Positions 1 to 5,899 of a stretch of 10,305 bases of DNA are shown here, in pieces. Source of the DNA: Acidobacteriota bacterium (GTDB taxonomy: Bacteria; Acidobacteriota; Aminicenantia; UBA2199). The notes below the pieces were generated by a model. That model did no database searches. It saw nothing but the letters and a program-made list of their open reading frames with translations, and was not told where the DNA came from. The stretch covers positions 1 to 10,305 of the forward strand of contig JAKAGC010000082.1 in the NCBI GenBank assembly GCA_021817755.1. The letters run 5' to 3'. The translations under genes and the position numbers were made by a program. How positions within the stretch are numbered: position 1 is the stretch's first letter; each line of letters starts with the position of its first letter.

Positions 1-138
1 GGACAACAAGCATTCGGTATCGGGTGTAAACGGTAAATAAGGTAAGTTCAATGAGTAAAACGCAACCTGGGACCCCATAATTTAATACTACTGGGTTTAA
101 TTTTACTCCAATCAATATCAAGAAATTTTTTTATACTG
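1..138. other. left-edge segment, possible partial minus-strand ORF
   Basis: No gene can be firmly assigned here. All three plus-strand frames entering from the left stop by position 40 (stops at 27-29, 34-36 and 38-40), so at most a 12-residue tail of a plus-strand gene could be present. On the minus strand an ATG at 78-76, preceded in frame by a stop, opens a 26-codon frame that runs off the left edge and begins MGSQVAFYSLNLPYLPF. It lies in the same direction as the two small genes to its right and could be the first codons of the next gene of that unit. It has no Shine-Dalgarno close to the ATG (a GGAG lies about 30 bases upstream), and a second minus frame is also open, so chance is a serious alternative. 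The peptide is not recognised. Confidence 0.25.
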
Positions 139-164
139 AAGGGGCGGCCAGCCGGCCGCCCCTT
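139..164 (-). terminator. GC-rich hairpin downstream of the small peptide gene
   Basis: A perfect 9-bp GC stem (GGGGCGGCC / GGCCGCCCC, 141-162) with a four-base loop is extended by two A-T pairs to 11 bp. It stands out sharply in an AT-rich intergenic stretch. It lies 81 bases beyond the stop codon of the minus-strand peptide gene. On the minus strand it is followed by TTCAGTATAAAAAAATTTC, which is not a classic U-tract, and on the plus strand by TTATAAAA. It could therefore be a weak or bidirectional terminator, an attenuator, or an RNA-stabilising stem rather than a textbook terminator. Bases 165-245 between it and the gene hold nothing recognisable. Confidence 0.5.
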
Positions 165-245
165 ATAAAATCCATACTTTTCAATGAAACTAATTCTATT
201 TAACTAATTATTAAGTAACAAAATAGAAAATCTTTCCAATAACCT

Positions 246-449
246 CTACCAGCAAATTAATTGACTGCAATGTTCCGTGACAGGACACATAGCGTAAGGT
301 TCCGTATTACACCCATCACAAGTAATCACGCCAGATGTCTCATCCGGTGGAATATACCCCGCCTGAATACGCTTTTTTTCTTCCGTTTCCAGATTTACCA
401 GAGTAATTTTGCTAATAGATAGTTTTTTTCCATGCACTTTTGCTTTCAT
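246..449 (-). CDS. putative RiPP precursor peptide, Cys-rich core (class I lanthipeptide / GG-leader type)
   Basis: This encodes a 67-residue peptide. Residues 9-31 fit the leader pattern of Bacteroidota natural-product precursors (class I lanthipeptide and 'GG' families): KLSISK, then an N-L pair at 19-20, an E-E pair at 23-24, I28, and a terminal Ala-Gly (30-31) where those families usually have Gly-Gly. The remaining 36 residues would be the core. It has five Cys (44, 47, 55, 61, 66) and several Ser/Thr (38, 39, 43, 49, 58, 62), as needed for thioether rings or other Cys-based cross-links, and it ends in Cys-Trp. A strong AAAGGAG seven bases before the ATG supports real translation. The gene follows the 82-residue gene by 29 bases and probably shares its transcript. 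No maturation enzyme or transporter gene is visible, so the assignment rests on leader and core composition. A small zinc-binding or metallothionein-like protein is the main alternative. Confidence 0.65.
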   Translation of the reverse strand: MKAKVHGKKLSISKITLVNLETEEKKRIQAGYIPPDETSGVITCDGCNTEPYAMCPVTEHCSQLICW

Positions 450-456
450 AATAGAT

Positions 457-463
457 CTCCTTT
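457..463 (-). promoter_or_regulatory. strong ribosome binding site of the peptide gene
   Basis: The minus strand reads AAAGGAG ending seven bases before the ATG at 449. This is among the best Shine-Dalgarno matches on the left half of the window and contrasts with the preceding gene, which has none. It is the main argument that the 67-residue frame is a genuine and well-translated gene. Confidence 0.8.
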
Positions 464-478
464 ATAATTGAATATAAA

Positions 479-727
479 TTAATCGCTTTGTAATGATTTT
501 CGGAAAATCTCTTCCGCTTTCTTTTTTTTGGCTTGTTCCAATTCCTTAGCCATCAGAAACCGTTCATCTACTTTTTGTTTTTTTTCTCTCTCTTTTAAAA
601 GTAAATCATCGAAAGAAGAATGAACTTTTTTTTCCGATTTTTTGTGCTGGACAACTACCTTTAAATCGACATCCACCCATACCGAGGAGTGGCACTCTGG
701 ACACTCGACTTCAATTATATTAGCCAT
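479..727 (-). CDS. small one-knuckle (CPEC) protein with charged helical tail, unknown function
   Basis: An 82-residue soluble protein. Residues 1-25 look like the first half of a zinc ribbon: hydrophobic start, then C9-P-E-C12-H, then an aromatic/acidic strand (VWVDVDL). No second Cys pair exists, so a complete four-Cys site would need dimerisation or other ligands (H13 and H28 are candidates). From about residue 29 the protein is very rich in Lys and Glu and is predicted to be a long helix or coiled coil. The start at 727 is the only good ATG; the in-frame stop at 739-737 lies just upstream. There is no Shine-Dalgarno, but a well-placed promoter puts the likely transcription start at the ATG. 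It precedes the putative RiPP precursor in the same direction. I do not recognise a named family; a cytoplasmic adaptor or nucleic-acid-binding role would be speculation. Confidence 0.75.
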   Translation of the reverse strand: MANIIEVECPECHSSVWVDVDLKVVVQHKKSEKKVHSSFDDLLLKEREKKQKVDERFLMAKELEQAKKKKAEEIFRKSLQSD

Positions 728-733
728 GCTTTT

Positions 734-762
734 ATTTTAATACAAATCCAGATGAATTTCAA
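734..762 (-). promoter_or_regulatory. sigma70-like promoter, predicted leaderless start of the 82-residue gene
   Basis: On the minus strand a -35 TTGAAA (762-757) is followed, after exactly 17 bases, by a -10 TAAAAT (739-734). Only six bases separate the -10 from the ATG at 727, so transcription would begin at or within a base or two of the initiator A. This agrees with the absence of a Shine-Dalgarno. A separate TATAAT further upstream (within 780-800) has only a weak -35 and would give a leadered transcript. Confidence 0.55.
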
Positions 763-815
763 TATTTCTTACTATTTTCCCCTATTATAAAACTTGAATT
801 CCATAATATAACGGC

Positions 816-1475
816 TTATTTCTTAACAAATTCCGTTATATCTTCCTCCGAATAATATGAATAGAAAAAAGTTTTCCCAGGTAAAATTTCTTCCTTTCCA
901 TTTTTCCACTTCACATTTACTTTGTCAAGAATTGGAATAATTCGAATCATTCCGTCATAACAGAAGAGATTCAACCGGTTCTTTCCCTTCCCTATGGTTA
1001 ATGTAATTCCTGGCATACTGATTACCAGTGTTCTGTTTTCAATTGTTTTATCTAAAAGAATATGCCCCTTAAAAAAATCCAGAACAACAGAACCGTCGGG
1101 TTCTTTCACCTGCGAAATTTTCGATTCGATAAAAGTAATAACCCTTATTCCATCCCATTGTGATATTTCTTTTCCCCGTGGAACATCAGGAAGTCCTACA
1201 CGGAAATTCCTGGCATTTTCTTTATGAATTTCATTAAGTGTGAGTACTGATGAAAGGAAATCCGAATAAAAAAGCGTCAATAGTATAAAAATACCCAGAA
1301 ATATTACAGTAATAAATAAAGTTCTTAAATAGTACTTTTCACCGATAGGAGCTTTAAATTCTATGGAATCCCATATCTTTTTAAAATACGGGTCATCGGG
1401 AGGAGCAGGTAAACCTTCCTGGAATACCTGCTCCAGATTATCTTTTACATTATTGTTACGGGGCAATTGTTTCAA
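816..1475 (-). CDS. FecR-like single-pass membrane protein
   Basis: A 219-residue protein with about 50 N-terminal cytoplasmic residues, one clear membrane helix (about 51-70), and an extracytoplasmic part. The stretch from about 127 to 205 (DGSVVLDFFKGHILL, later an ISMPGITLTIG segment, then a NGKEEILPGKTFF end) has the strand-turn pattern of the FecR domain, which in known proteins senses or transduces envelope signals, often to an ECF sigma factor. No sigma factor gene is in the window. The start is a TTG at 1475; no ATG or GTG is available before the membrane helix. The stop of the upstream barrel gene is only five bases away and no Shine-Dalgarno is visible, so translational coupling is likely. 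It is the last gene of the envelope operon. The FecR call is by pattern only; the sequence is divergent. Confidence 0.75.
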   Translation of the reverse strand: MKQLPRNNNVKDNLEQVFQEGLPAPPDDPYFKKIWDSIEFKAPIGEKYYLRTLFITVIFLGIFILLTLFYSDFLSSVLTLNEIHKENARNFRVGLPDVPRGKEISQWDGIRVITFIESKISQVKEPDGSVVLDFFKGHILLDKTIENRTLVISMPGITLTIGKGKNRLNLFCYDGMIRIIPILDKVNVKWKNGKEEILPGKTFFYSYYSEEDITEFVKK

Positions 1476-1480
1476 ACCGA

Positions 1481-4357
1481 TTAAAAGTCGAAACCGATCC
1501 AGAAATTAACACCTTGATAGGCTCTCCTCTTAAAGTCGGTTCTCCATACCCAATCAAAGTGCATGGGGTAACCCAGGAAAAAGAACTGAAGACCGAATCC
1601 ATAAGATGAAATCGCATCCTGAAGTCGAAGTCCATTATCTTTTTGGAAAATCCTGAAATCCTGACCATCAAACCATGCACCGCCGAAATCAAAGAAAAAT
1701 GTTCCACGTAAAGGCCCAATCAAACCCAGGGGAGTAGCAGCGAGATGAACTAGTGGGAAACGAAATTCGGCATTAAACAAGAATAGATTTTCCCCTGCGA
1801 GGCCTCTGTATGGAACTCCTCTCAAGGTATTATTTCCACCTGTCCAAGAAATATATGAATTCTTTCCACCCGCTTTTGAACCATAAGCTCGAAAAGCCAG
1901 TAATGTATTATTGTCCAATCGAAGATATTTCCTCGCATCCAGACTCACTACATAAGCATCCTGGAATTTATTGCCTACTTTAATGTATTTTTCAAAAGTT
2001 AAATTAAAAGTCCCTCCTCTATTCGGTCCGTAATTAGCAAACAGAGTGGTTTCGTTTACAAGTGAAACCCTTAATGGCAAAGCCCACCCTGAGAAAAACT
2101 GACCGTATGAGGTATCGGGTATATCGTAATATTCGGTAAAATTTTCTTTTTGTTTATAAATCGCTGCCGTCATTTCCAATCGAGTTGACCGGCTAAATGG
2201 ATAAAACACACCCACTTCACCTCCATACATACTACGTAGTGTAAGATAATCACCATAATAGTATTGATTATAAAAATAAACATCCTGGAATGAGAAGAAG
2301 TGTGCATAAAGTTGTAGTCTGTGTTTTAGATTTAAATATGTCAGGTGATATGAACGGTATCCGTAAAATGTGGATAATAACATTGAAAATTCATTGTCTC
2401 CGAATAAATCTGTTAGAGTCAATTCCGTATATCCCGATACTCCACCATCAGTACCAACAGCAATATTTATAGGGGGAAGAGACTTCACATACAATTTCCC
2501 CAAACCTGAGTATTTCCCTTTGTACTCTATCCCTAATCCAGTAGTGTCCACAGCTTCTGTTTCTTTTTTTGTCAGAAGATCAGTGTCTATCATTTTCAAT
2601 TCAATATTTTTTGTTTCTTCGGGTTTTGATATATCTTTTTTAAACAGAACAAACTGGCCTTTATAATATGAGGATATTACCAGCATGTCTTTTTCTCCCG
2701 GTATCTCGATCGGGAAAAAATTACCGGTTTTAACATCAGTATACCGATTCATTATGCTATCTTTCAGATCGATCGAATTGATATTGTAACTTCCTAATTC
2801 ATTCGAACTGTAAAAAATATAACGGGAATCGCTTGAGAAAGAAGGAGTGATATCATTAAATTCCCCGAAGGTCACCTGTTTGGACATGTCGGGATTATCC
2901 ATCATGCCATAAAATATCTTATAATGCCCGTTGATTTTAGCCGAATATACAATTTGTTTTCCGTCTTCGGAGATATCGAATGCTTTAATAAACAATAATC
3001 CATTTGTAAGTTTGATTGTTTTCCCACTCGATAAATCCATAGAATAGAGATAGGATTTAGTATATTCCTGTCCTGTAAAGTAAATTTTATTCTCATCAAG
3101 AGGATTAAATACCGGTGATGACGGTTCTTGAATTCCTTCTATTTTAATCCGTTTCTGCATTTCATTACTCAGTACATCATAAATAACCAGGTAATTATCC
3201 AATTCTTTCCGGGCGAAAAAGGCAATCGAATTACTTTTTTTATTCCAGGAGAAAGATAATCCTTCCGTCGGATCAAATTTGAGATTAATATTATCATATT
3301 TTGTGGTAAACCCAGGAGTAATCCGTTTTATGACTTTTCCATCCTTCATTGAAATCAATACTATTTCCAATTGATAAGTCCTAAGGCTAACCGTCAATAT
3401 AGCAACCAATTCCCCTGAAGGAGATACCTGGTGTGTAAAGGTATAAGCATAAGGAAGATCGGGACCGATAATATAACTGTATTCTTCCGGAGATTCTTTC
3501 GCAAAAAATGGTTTAAAACGCTCTCTGAGATATTTACCAAATTCATAATTGAACATCTTCGGAGTTAAATCGATTCCCTTTAATGCATCTGATCTGGAAG
3601 CAAAACGGAGAATCCCCCCACTTTTAGTGGAAAGAAGAAGTTTTTTGATCCCGCGTTTCCCATATTTGGCTTCCAAAAATTCATAGATAATATGTCCGAA
3701 ATCGTAAGGGATTATACGGTCATTGTAATACTCGGTTTCAAGATCTCCATTCTTTCCCATTTGTGGAATGCGATCTGATAGCACCATATCTCGTACCGTC
3801 AGGAGATTAAATTCTCCCCACTCACCTGTCATGAATTCTGAAAATCCTTCCATGATCCATAATGGAGGTGATACATACCGGGACGAAGGTCCTATTATTT
3901 CATATTCAAATAAATGAGTAAGTTCATGAGTAATTGTCGTTGCCAATTCATCAAATGGGGCATCTCCCTGGATAACAACACGATAAGTCGTAGATTCTGC
4001 AAATGCGAGCGCTCCAGGGGGAACATAACCCACAATATTTGTTTGCTCAAAATCAATATGGGTCGAATAAAAAATAAGTGGAATTTTTTCTTTTATCTTT
4101 ACACCCAGGTAATCGGATAGTTTAGTATAAGAAAACTCCGCAGCCTTGGAAATCTTATTTACTAGAGCTTTTTCTGCCGTATAATAATAAATTTTGAAGT
4201 GTGGAGTTTCAACATACTGCCAGTCGAAAGACTGCCGCATCACTTTATTCTTCCCGTAATAAAACTCATATTGCGGGTATACGAAGGATGTAAGGATGAA
4301 AACAAATACCAGCACAACTACATATTTAAATTTGATTTGATTTATTTGTGGTTTCAT
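1481..4357 (-). CDS. exported metalloprotease / TolB-like propeller / Omp85-like barrel fusion protein
   Basis: A 958-residue protein with a signal peptide (hydrophobic 12-26, probable cleavage near Gln29). Residues about 45-285 form a Peptidase_MA-type (gluzincin) domain with the zinc motif HELTH (144-148) and a likely third ligand Glu170 in WIMEGFSEF. Residues about 300-580 hold repeated PD40/TolB-like propeller blades (for example DISEDGKQIVYSA at 461 and FSSDSRYIFYSS at 507). From about 615 to the end the sequence alternates as outer-membrane strands; LRG at 845-847 and the EFRFPLV strand at 864-870 match the Omp85/BamA barrel signature, and the chain ends in Phe. No POTRA domains are visible. 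AAAGGA lies six bases before the ATG. The gene follows the lipoprotein gene by 12 bases. Such fusions occur as unnamed 'biopolymer transporter Tol' or PD40 proteins; the function is unknown, and processing or insertion of envelope proteins is plausible inference. Confidence 0.88.
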   Translation of the reverse strand: MKPQINQIKFKYVVVLVFVFILTSFVYPQYEFYYGKNKVMRQSFDWQYVETPHFKIYYYTAEKALVNKISKAAEFSYTKLSDYLGVKIKEKIPLIFYSTHIDFEQTNIVGYVPPGALAFAESTTYRVVIQGDAPFDELATTITHELTHLFEYEIIGPSSRYVSPPLWIMEGFSEFMTGEWGEFNLLTVRDMVLSDRIPQMGKNGDLETEYYNDRIIPYDFGHIIYEFLEAKYGKRGIKKLLLSTKSGGILRFASRSDALKGIDLTPKMFNYEFGKYLRERFKPFFAKESPEEYSYIIGPDLPYAYTFTHQVSPSGELVAILTVSLRTYQLEIVLISMKDGKVIKRITPGFTTKYDNINLKFDPTEGLSFSWNKKSNSIAFFARKELDNYLVIYDVLSNEMQKRIKIEGIQEPSSPVFNPLDENKIYFTGQEYTKSYLYSMDLSSGKTIKLTNGLLFIKAFDISEDGKQIVYSAKINGHYKIFYGMMDNPDMSKQVTFGEFNDITPSFSSDSRYIFYSSNELGSYNINSIDLKDSIMNRYTDVKTGNFFPIEIPGEKDMLVISSYYKGQFVLFKKDISKPEETKNIELKMIDTDLLTKKETEAVDTTGLGIEYKGKYSGLGKLYVKSLPPINIAVGTDGGVSGYTELTLTDLFGDNEFSMLLSTFYGYRSYHLTYLNLKHRLQLYAHFFSFQDVYFYNQYYYGDYLTLRSMYGGEVGVFYPFSRSTRLEMTAAIYKQKENFTEYYDIPDTSYGQFFSGWALPLRVSLVNETTLFANYGPNRGGTFNLTFEKYIKVGNKFQDAYVVSLDARKYLRLDNNTLLAFRAYGSKAGGKNSYISWTGGNNTLRGVPYRGLAGENLFLFNAEFRFPLVHLAATPLGLIGPLRGTFFFDFGGAWFDGQDFRIFQKDNGLRLQDAISSYGFGLQFFFLGYPMHFDWVWRTDFKRRAYQGVNFWIGFDF

Positions 4358-4369
4358 GTTTAATCCTTT

Positions 4370-5002
4370 TTATAAAATCAAGTATCTCCTTTCTGTTCTT
4401 TTCGCCCGTATCAATTTAAGAACCAATTGGTTGGAAACATTAAAAAACATATTATCAAAATTGAATTTTGGGCTATTCGGATCAGCTTCTGCCATTTTTT
4501 CCTCGAAGGATTCTTTAAACAACGGGTTATTGTCTGTTCCATTTTTAATTGTAATAGATATACTCATTAACCAATGTTGAATATTTATAAAAGAACGTTT
4601 TTTGCTTCCTTTTTCATCTTTTCCTTCTTCTATTTTACTTCGTTCCTTTATTTCCATTTTAATAGTACCTTCGATTATAAGCGAATTGGGAGGAAGTTTC
4701 CCATCCCCATATTTTTCATCGCTCCATGGTTCGATATTTTTATTAATCGCTTTTCCCAGGTCATTTAGGAAGAAAGTATGGAGCGTATCTACCGGGTTGT
4801 AGTTTTTAATAGGAGGTTCTACAACTATATCTTTGTAGATAACCTTATCGAATTTCTCGAAGGGAATCGCACTGAATTCCGGGATTTCTACCCGAACTTC
4901 TACACGATTACTCCGGGTTTTTGAACACCCGCCAACGAGTAAAATTGCCAAAACGATTACCGCAACAATTGAAAGTGTTGTTTTACTTTTTTTCATCTTC
5001 AT
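4370..5002 (-). CDS. lipoprotein of unknown function
   Basis: A 210-residue protein with a basic N-terminus, a hydrophobic stretch (about 10-23) and a lipobox VGGC with Cys26 as the lipidated residue. The mature part is mixed alpha/beta with a Lys/Glu-rich segment around 116-136, and it ends basic. The tone resembles small periplasmic lipoproteins that act as accessory parts of transport or assembly systems, but I recognise no family. The start at 5002 lies 20 bases inside the end of the TPR lipoprotein gene; a second in-frame ATG follows at 4996 and could equally be used. The overlap implies translational coupling. Its position directly before the barrel fusion gene suggests that it works with it at the outer membrane (inference). 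Confidence 0.8.
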   Translation of the reverse strand: MKMKKSKTTLSIVAVIVLAILLVGGCSKTRSNRVEVRVEIPEFSAIPFEKFDKVIYKDIVVEPPIKNYNPVDTLHTFFLNDLGKAINKNIEPWSDEKYGDGKLPPNSLIIEGTIKMEIKERSKIEEGKDEKGSKKRSFINIQHWLMSISITIKNGTDNNPLFKESFEEKMAEADPNSPKFNFDNMFFNVSNQLVLKLIRAKRTERRYLIL

Positions 5003-5327
5003 TCTTCTTCGAAAGCTTATTAAGCCTGGTTAAATTACCCTGGATCGTCGAATCTCCGGGAGCCAGAGTCAATGCCTTTTTATACATCTTTTCCGCGTCA
5101 TCCAACCGGCCCATATTTTCCAGTGCAACTGCCATATTATTATAGACTGATGCTGTTTCCATACCCTGGGTACGAGCCTTTTCCCACCGAAAATATGCCT
5201 CTTTCCATAATCCTTGTTGTGCCAATTTGTTGGCAAAATCGAATTCGCTTTTGATAGCTTGCCGGTGAGATGAACAACCGATTAAAATCATTACCGCTAA
5301 ACCGATTGAAATCCATTTTACTTTCAC
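4983..5327 (-). CDS. small TPR-repeat lipoprotein
   Basis: A 114-residue protein. A short signal sequence ends in the lipobox LIGC with Cys18, predicting a lipid-anchored periplasmic protein. Two helix-turn-helix units follow: about 29-56 and about 60-93, the second a good TPR (NNMAVALENMGRLDDAEKMY, with ALTLAPGD at its end). TPRs bind peptides or partner proteins, so an adaptor or scaffold role in the envelope is likely. The start codon is GTG at 5327, with GGAGGT only four bases upstream, a tight spacing; the next ATG (residue 13) would destroy the signal sequence, so GTG is preferred. It is the first gene of the envelope operon, with a promoter directly upstream. The lysine-rich C-terminus overlaps the start of the next gene. 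Confidence 0.87.
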   Translation of the reverse strand: MKVKWISIGLAVMILIGCSSHRQAIKSEFDFANKLAQQGLWKEAYFRWEKARTQGMETASVYNNMAVALENMGRLDDAEKMYKKALTLAPGDSTIQGNLTRLNKLSKKNEDEKK

Positions 5328-5347
5328 GATAACCTCCGCGAATTAGA

Positions 5348-5376
5348 ATTATATTTTAAAAAAAATTTTTTTTCAA
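5348..5376 (-). promoter_or_regulatory. promoter of the envelope operon
   Basis: Minus strand: TTGAAA (5376-5371), 17 bases, TATAAT (5353-5348), a near-consensus sigma70-type promoter. The -35 box contains the TGA stop codon of the dtxR-like gene. The spacer and -35 edge hold a perfect A8T8 palindromic tract (5358-5373), likely rigid or bent DNA. Transcription should start near 5341, leaving a leader of roughly 14 bases that carries the GGAGGT. Confidence 0.7.
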
Positions 5377-5843
5377 TTTATCCCAATACTTACATTTTTT
5401 TTTTGTTGTTCTTCAGTTCTCATGTAATTTTTAAATTCGAAAAACCAGGAAGGAATTTCACCAGAACCAGGTTCATTTAATTTCATCAAGTGAAGAATTT
5501 TTCCCAGGGTTTCATCGCTAATGTAATGTTCCATAATACAGGCATCTTTTTGAGCGATTTCCGGATTTACTTGCAAAAAATCAGTAAAAAAACCAGTCAG
5601 AACTTTATGCTTTTCATAAACAAATTCCGCCATTTTAGTTCCGCTAGGAGTACAATCAATGTAACCATAATGCTCATGGATGATATACCCCGCCTCTTCT
5701 AATTTTCTGAGTGCACCTATGACAGATGCGGTTCTGACCTTCAATCGTTCTACGATATCTTTTACGCGAACGACTTTCTTCTCTTGAGAAACCATATAAA
5801 TTGCTTCCAGATAATCTTCAAGGCTTCGGCTCAATTTTTCCAT
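5373..5843 (-). CDS. DtxR/MntR-family metal-dependent transcriptional repressor
   Basis: A 156-residue cytoplasmic regulator with an N-terminal winged helix-turn-helix (about 4-70; recognition helix around RTASVIGALRKLEEAG) and a metal-binding/dimerisation domain (about 71-125). It lacks the C-terminal SH3-like domain of DtxR and IdeR, as in MntR. Visible candidate metal ligands are D10 and E13 (LEDYLEAIY), H79, C102, E105 and H106 (DACIMEHYIS). D10/E13/H79/E105/H106 match the MntR binuclear site, but the position of MntR E99 is Cys as in DtxR C102; DtxR ancillary residues E83 and H98 are not conserved (T83, Q98). Whether it senses Mn or Fe cannot be told. AAGGAGG lies seven bases before the ATG. 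The gene has its own promoter with a dyad in the spacer, so autoregulation is likely. It may also control the adjacent envelope operon (inference). Confidence 0.93.
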   Translation of the reverse strand: MEKLSRSLEDYLEAIYMVSQEKKVVRVKDIVERLKVRTASVIGALRKLEEAGYIIHEHYGYIDCTPSGTKMAEFVYEKHKVLTGFFTDFLQVNPEIAQKDACIMEHYISDETLGKILHLMKLNEPGSGEIPSWFFEFKNYMRTEEQQKKNVSIGIN

Positions 5844-5870
5844 AAATATGCCTCCTTGCTGTTCTCAAAA

Positions 5871-5899
5871 AGTATATAGTTGTGACTACTATTTGTCAA
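5871..5899 (-). promoter_or_regulatory. promoter of the dtxR-like gene
   Basis: Minus strand: perfect -35 TTGACA (5899-5894), 17 bases, -10 TATACT (5876-5871). The Shine-Dalgarno AAGGAGG (5857-5851) and ATG follow at sensible distances, giving a leader of about 20 bases. It is the closest to consensus of the promoters seen in the window. Confidence 0.75.
5876..5892. promoter_or_regulatory. candidate operator (dyad) for autoregulation
   Basis: An interrupted palindrome ATAGT-N7-ACTAT fills the spacer between the -35 and -10 boxes of the dtxR-like gene. ACTATAT also occurs twice on the minus strand as a direct repeat flanking the promoter core (5901-5907 approximately, and over the -10). A repressor bound here would block RNA polymerase. 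DtxR-family repressors commonly bind such AT-rich dyads over their own promoters. The sequence does not match the classic DtxR or B. subtilis MntR boxes exactly, so this is a candidate only. Confidence 0.45.

Noticed and set aside
51..77. Plus-strand nine-codon frame (ATG to TAA)
   Set aside because: It is too short and has no Shine-Dalgarno; it occurs in a region where such frames are expected by chance.
246..449. Reading the Cys-rich peptide as a metallothionein or ferredoxin fragment
   Set aside because: The Cys spacing fits no metallothionein or iron-sulphur motif that I know, and all Cys lie in the last 24 residues after a leader-like half. It is kept only as an alternative to the RiPP reading.
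479..727. FmdB-type or rubredoxin-like zinc ribbon
   Set aside because: Only one CxxC pair is present; those families need two.
1456..1719. Minus-strand 87-codon frame spanning the barrel/FecR junction
   Set aside because: It is out of frame with the C-terminal barrel strands and the FecR start, both of which are supported by recognisable protein features.
2290..2666. Plus-strand open frames of 60 and 98 codons
   Set aside because: Both are antisense to the 958-residue barrel fusion gene, with no convincing ribosome binding site or recognisable protein.
5358..5373. A8T8 tract as an intrinsic terminator of the dtxR-like gene
   Set aside because: It has no GC stem, and the tract is better explained as promoter spacer between well-matched -35 and -10 boxes.
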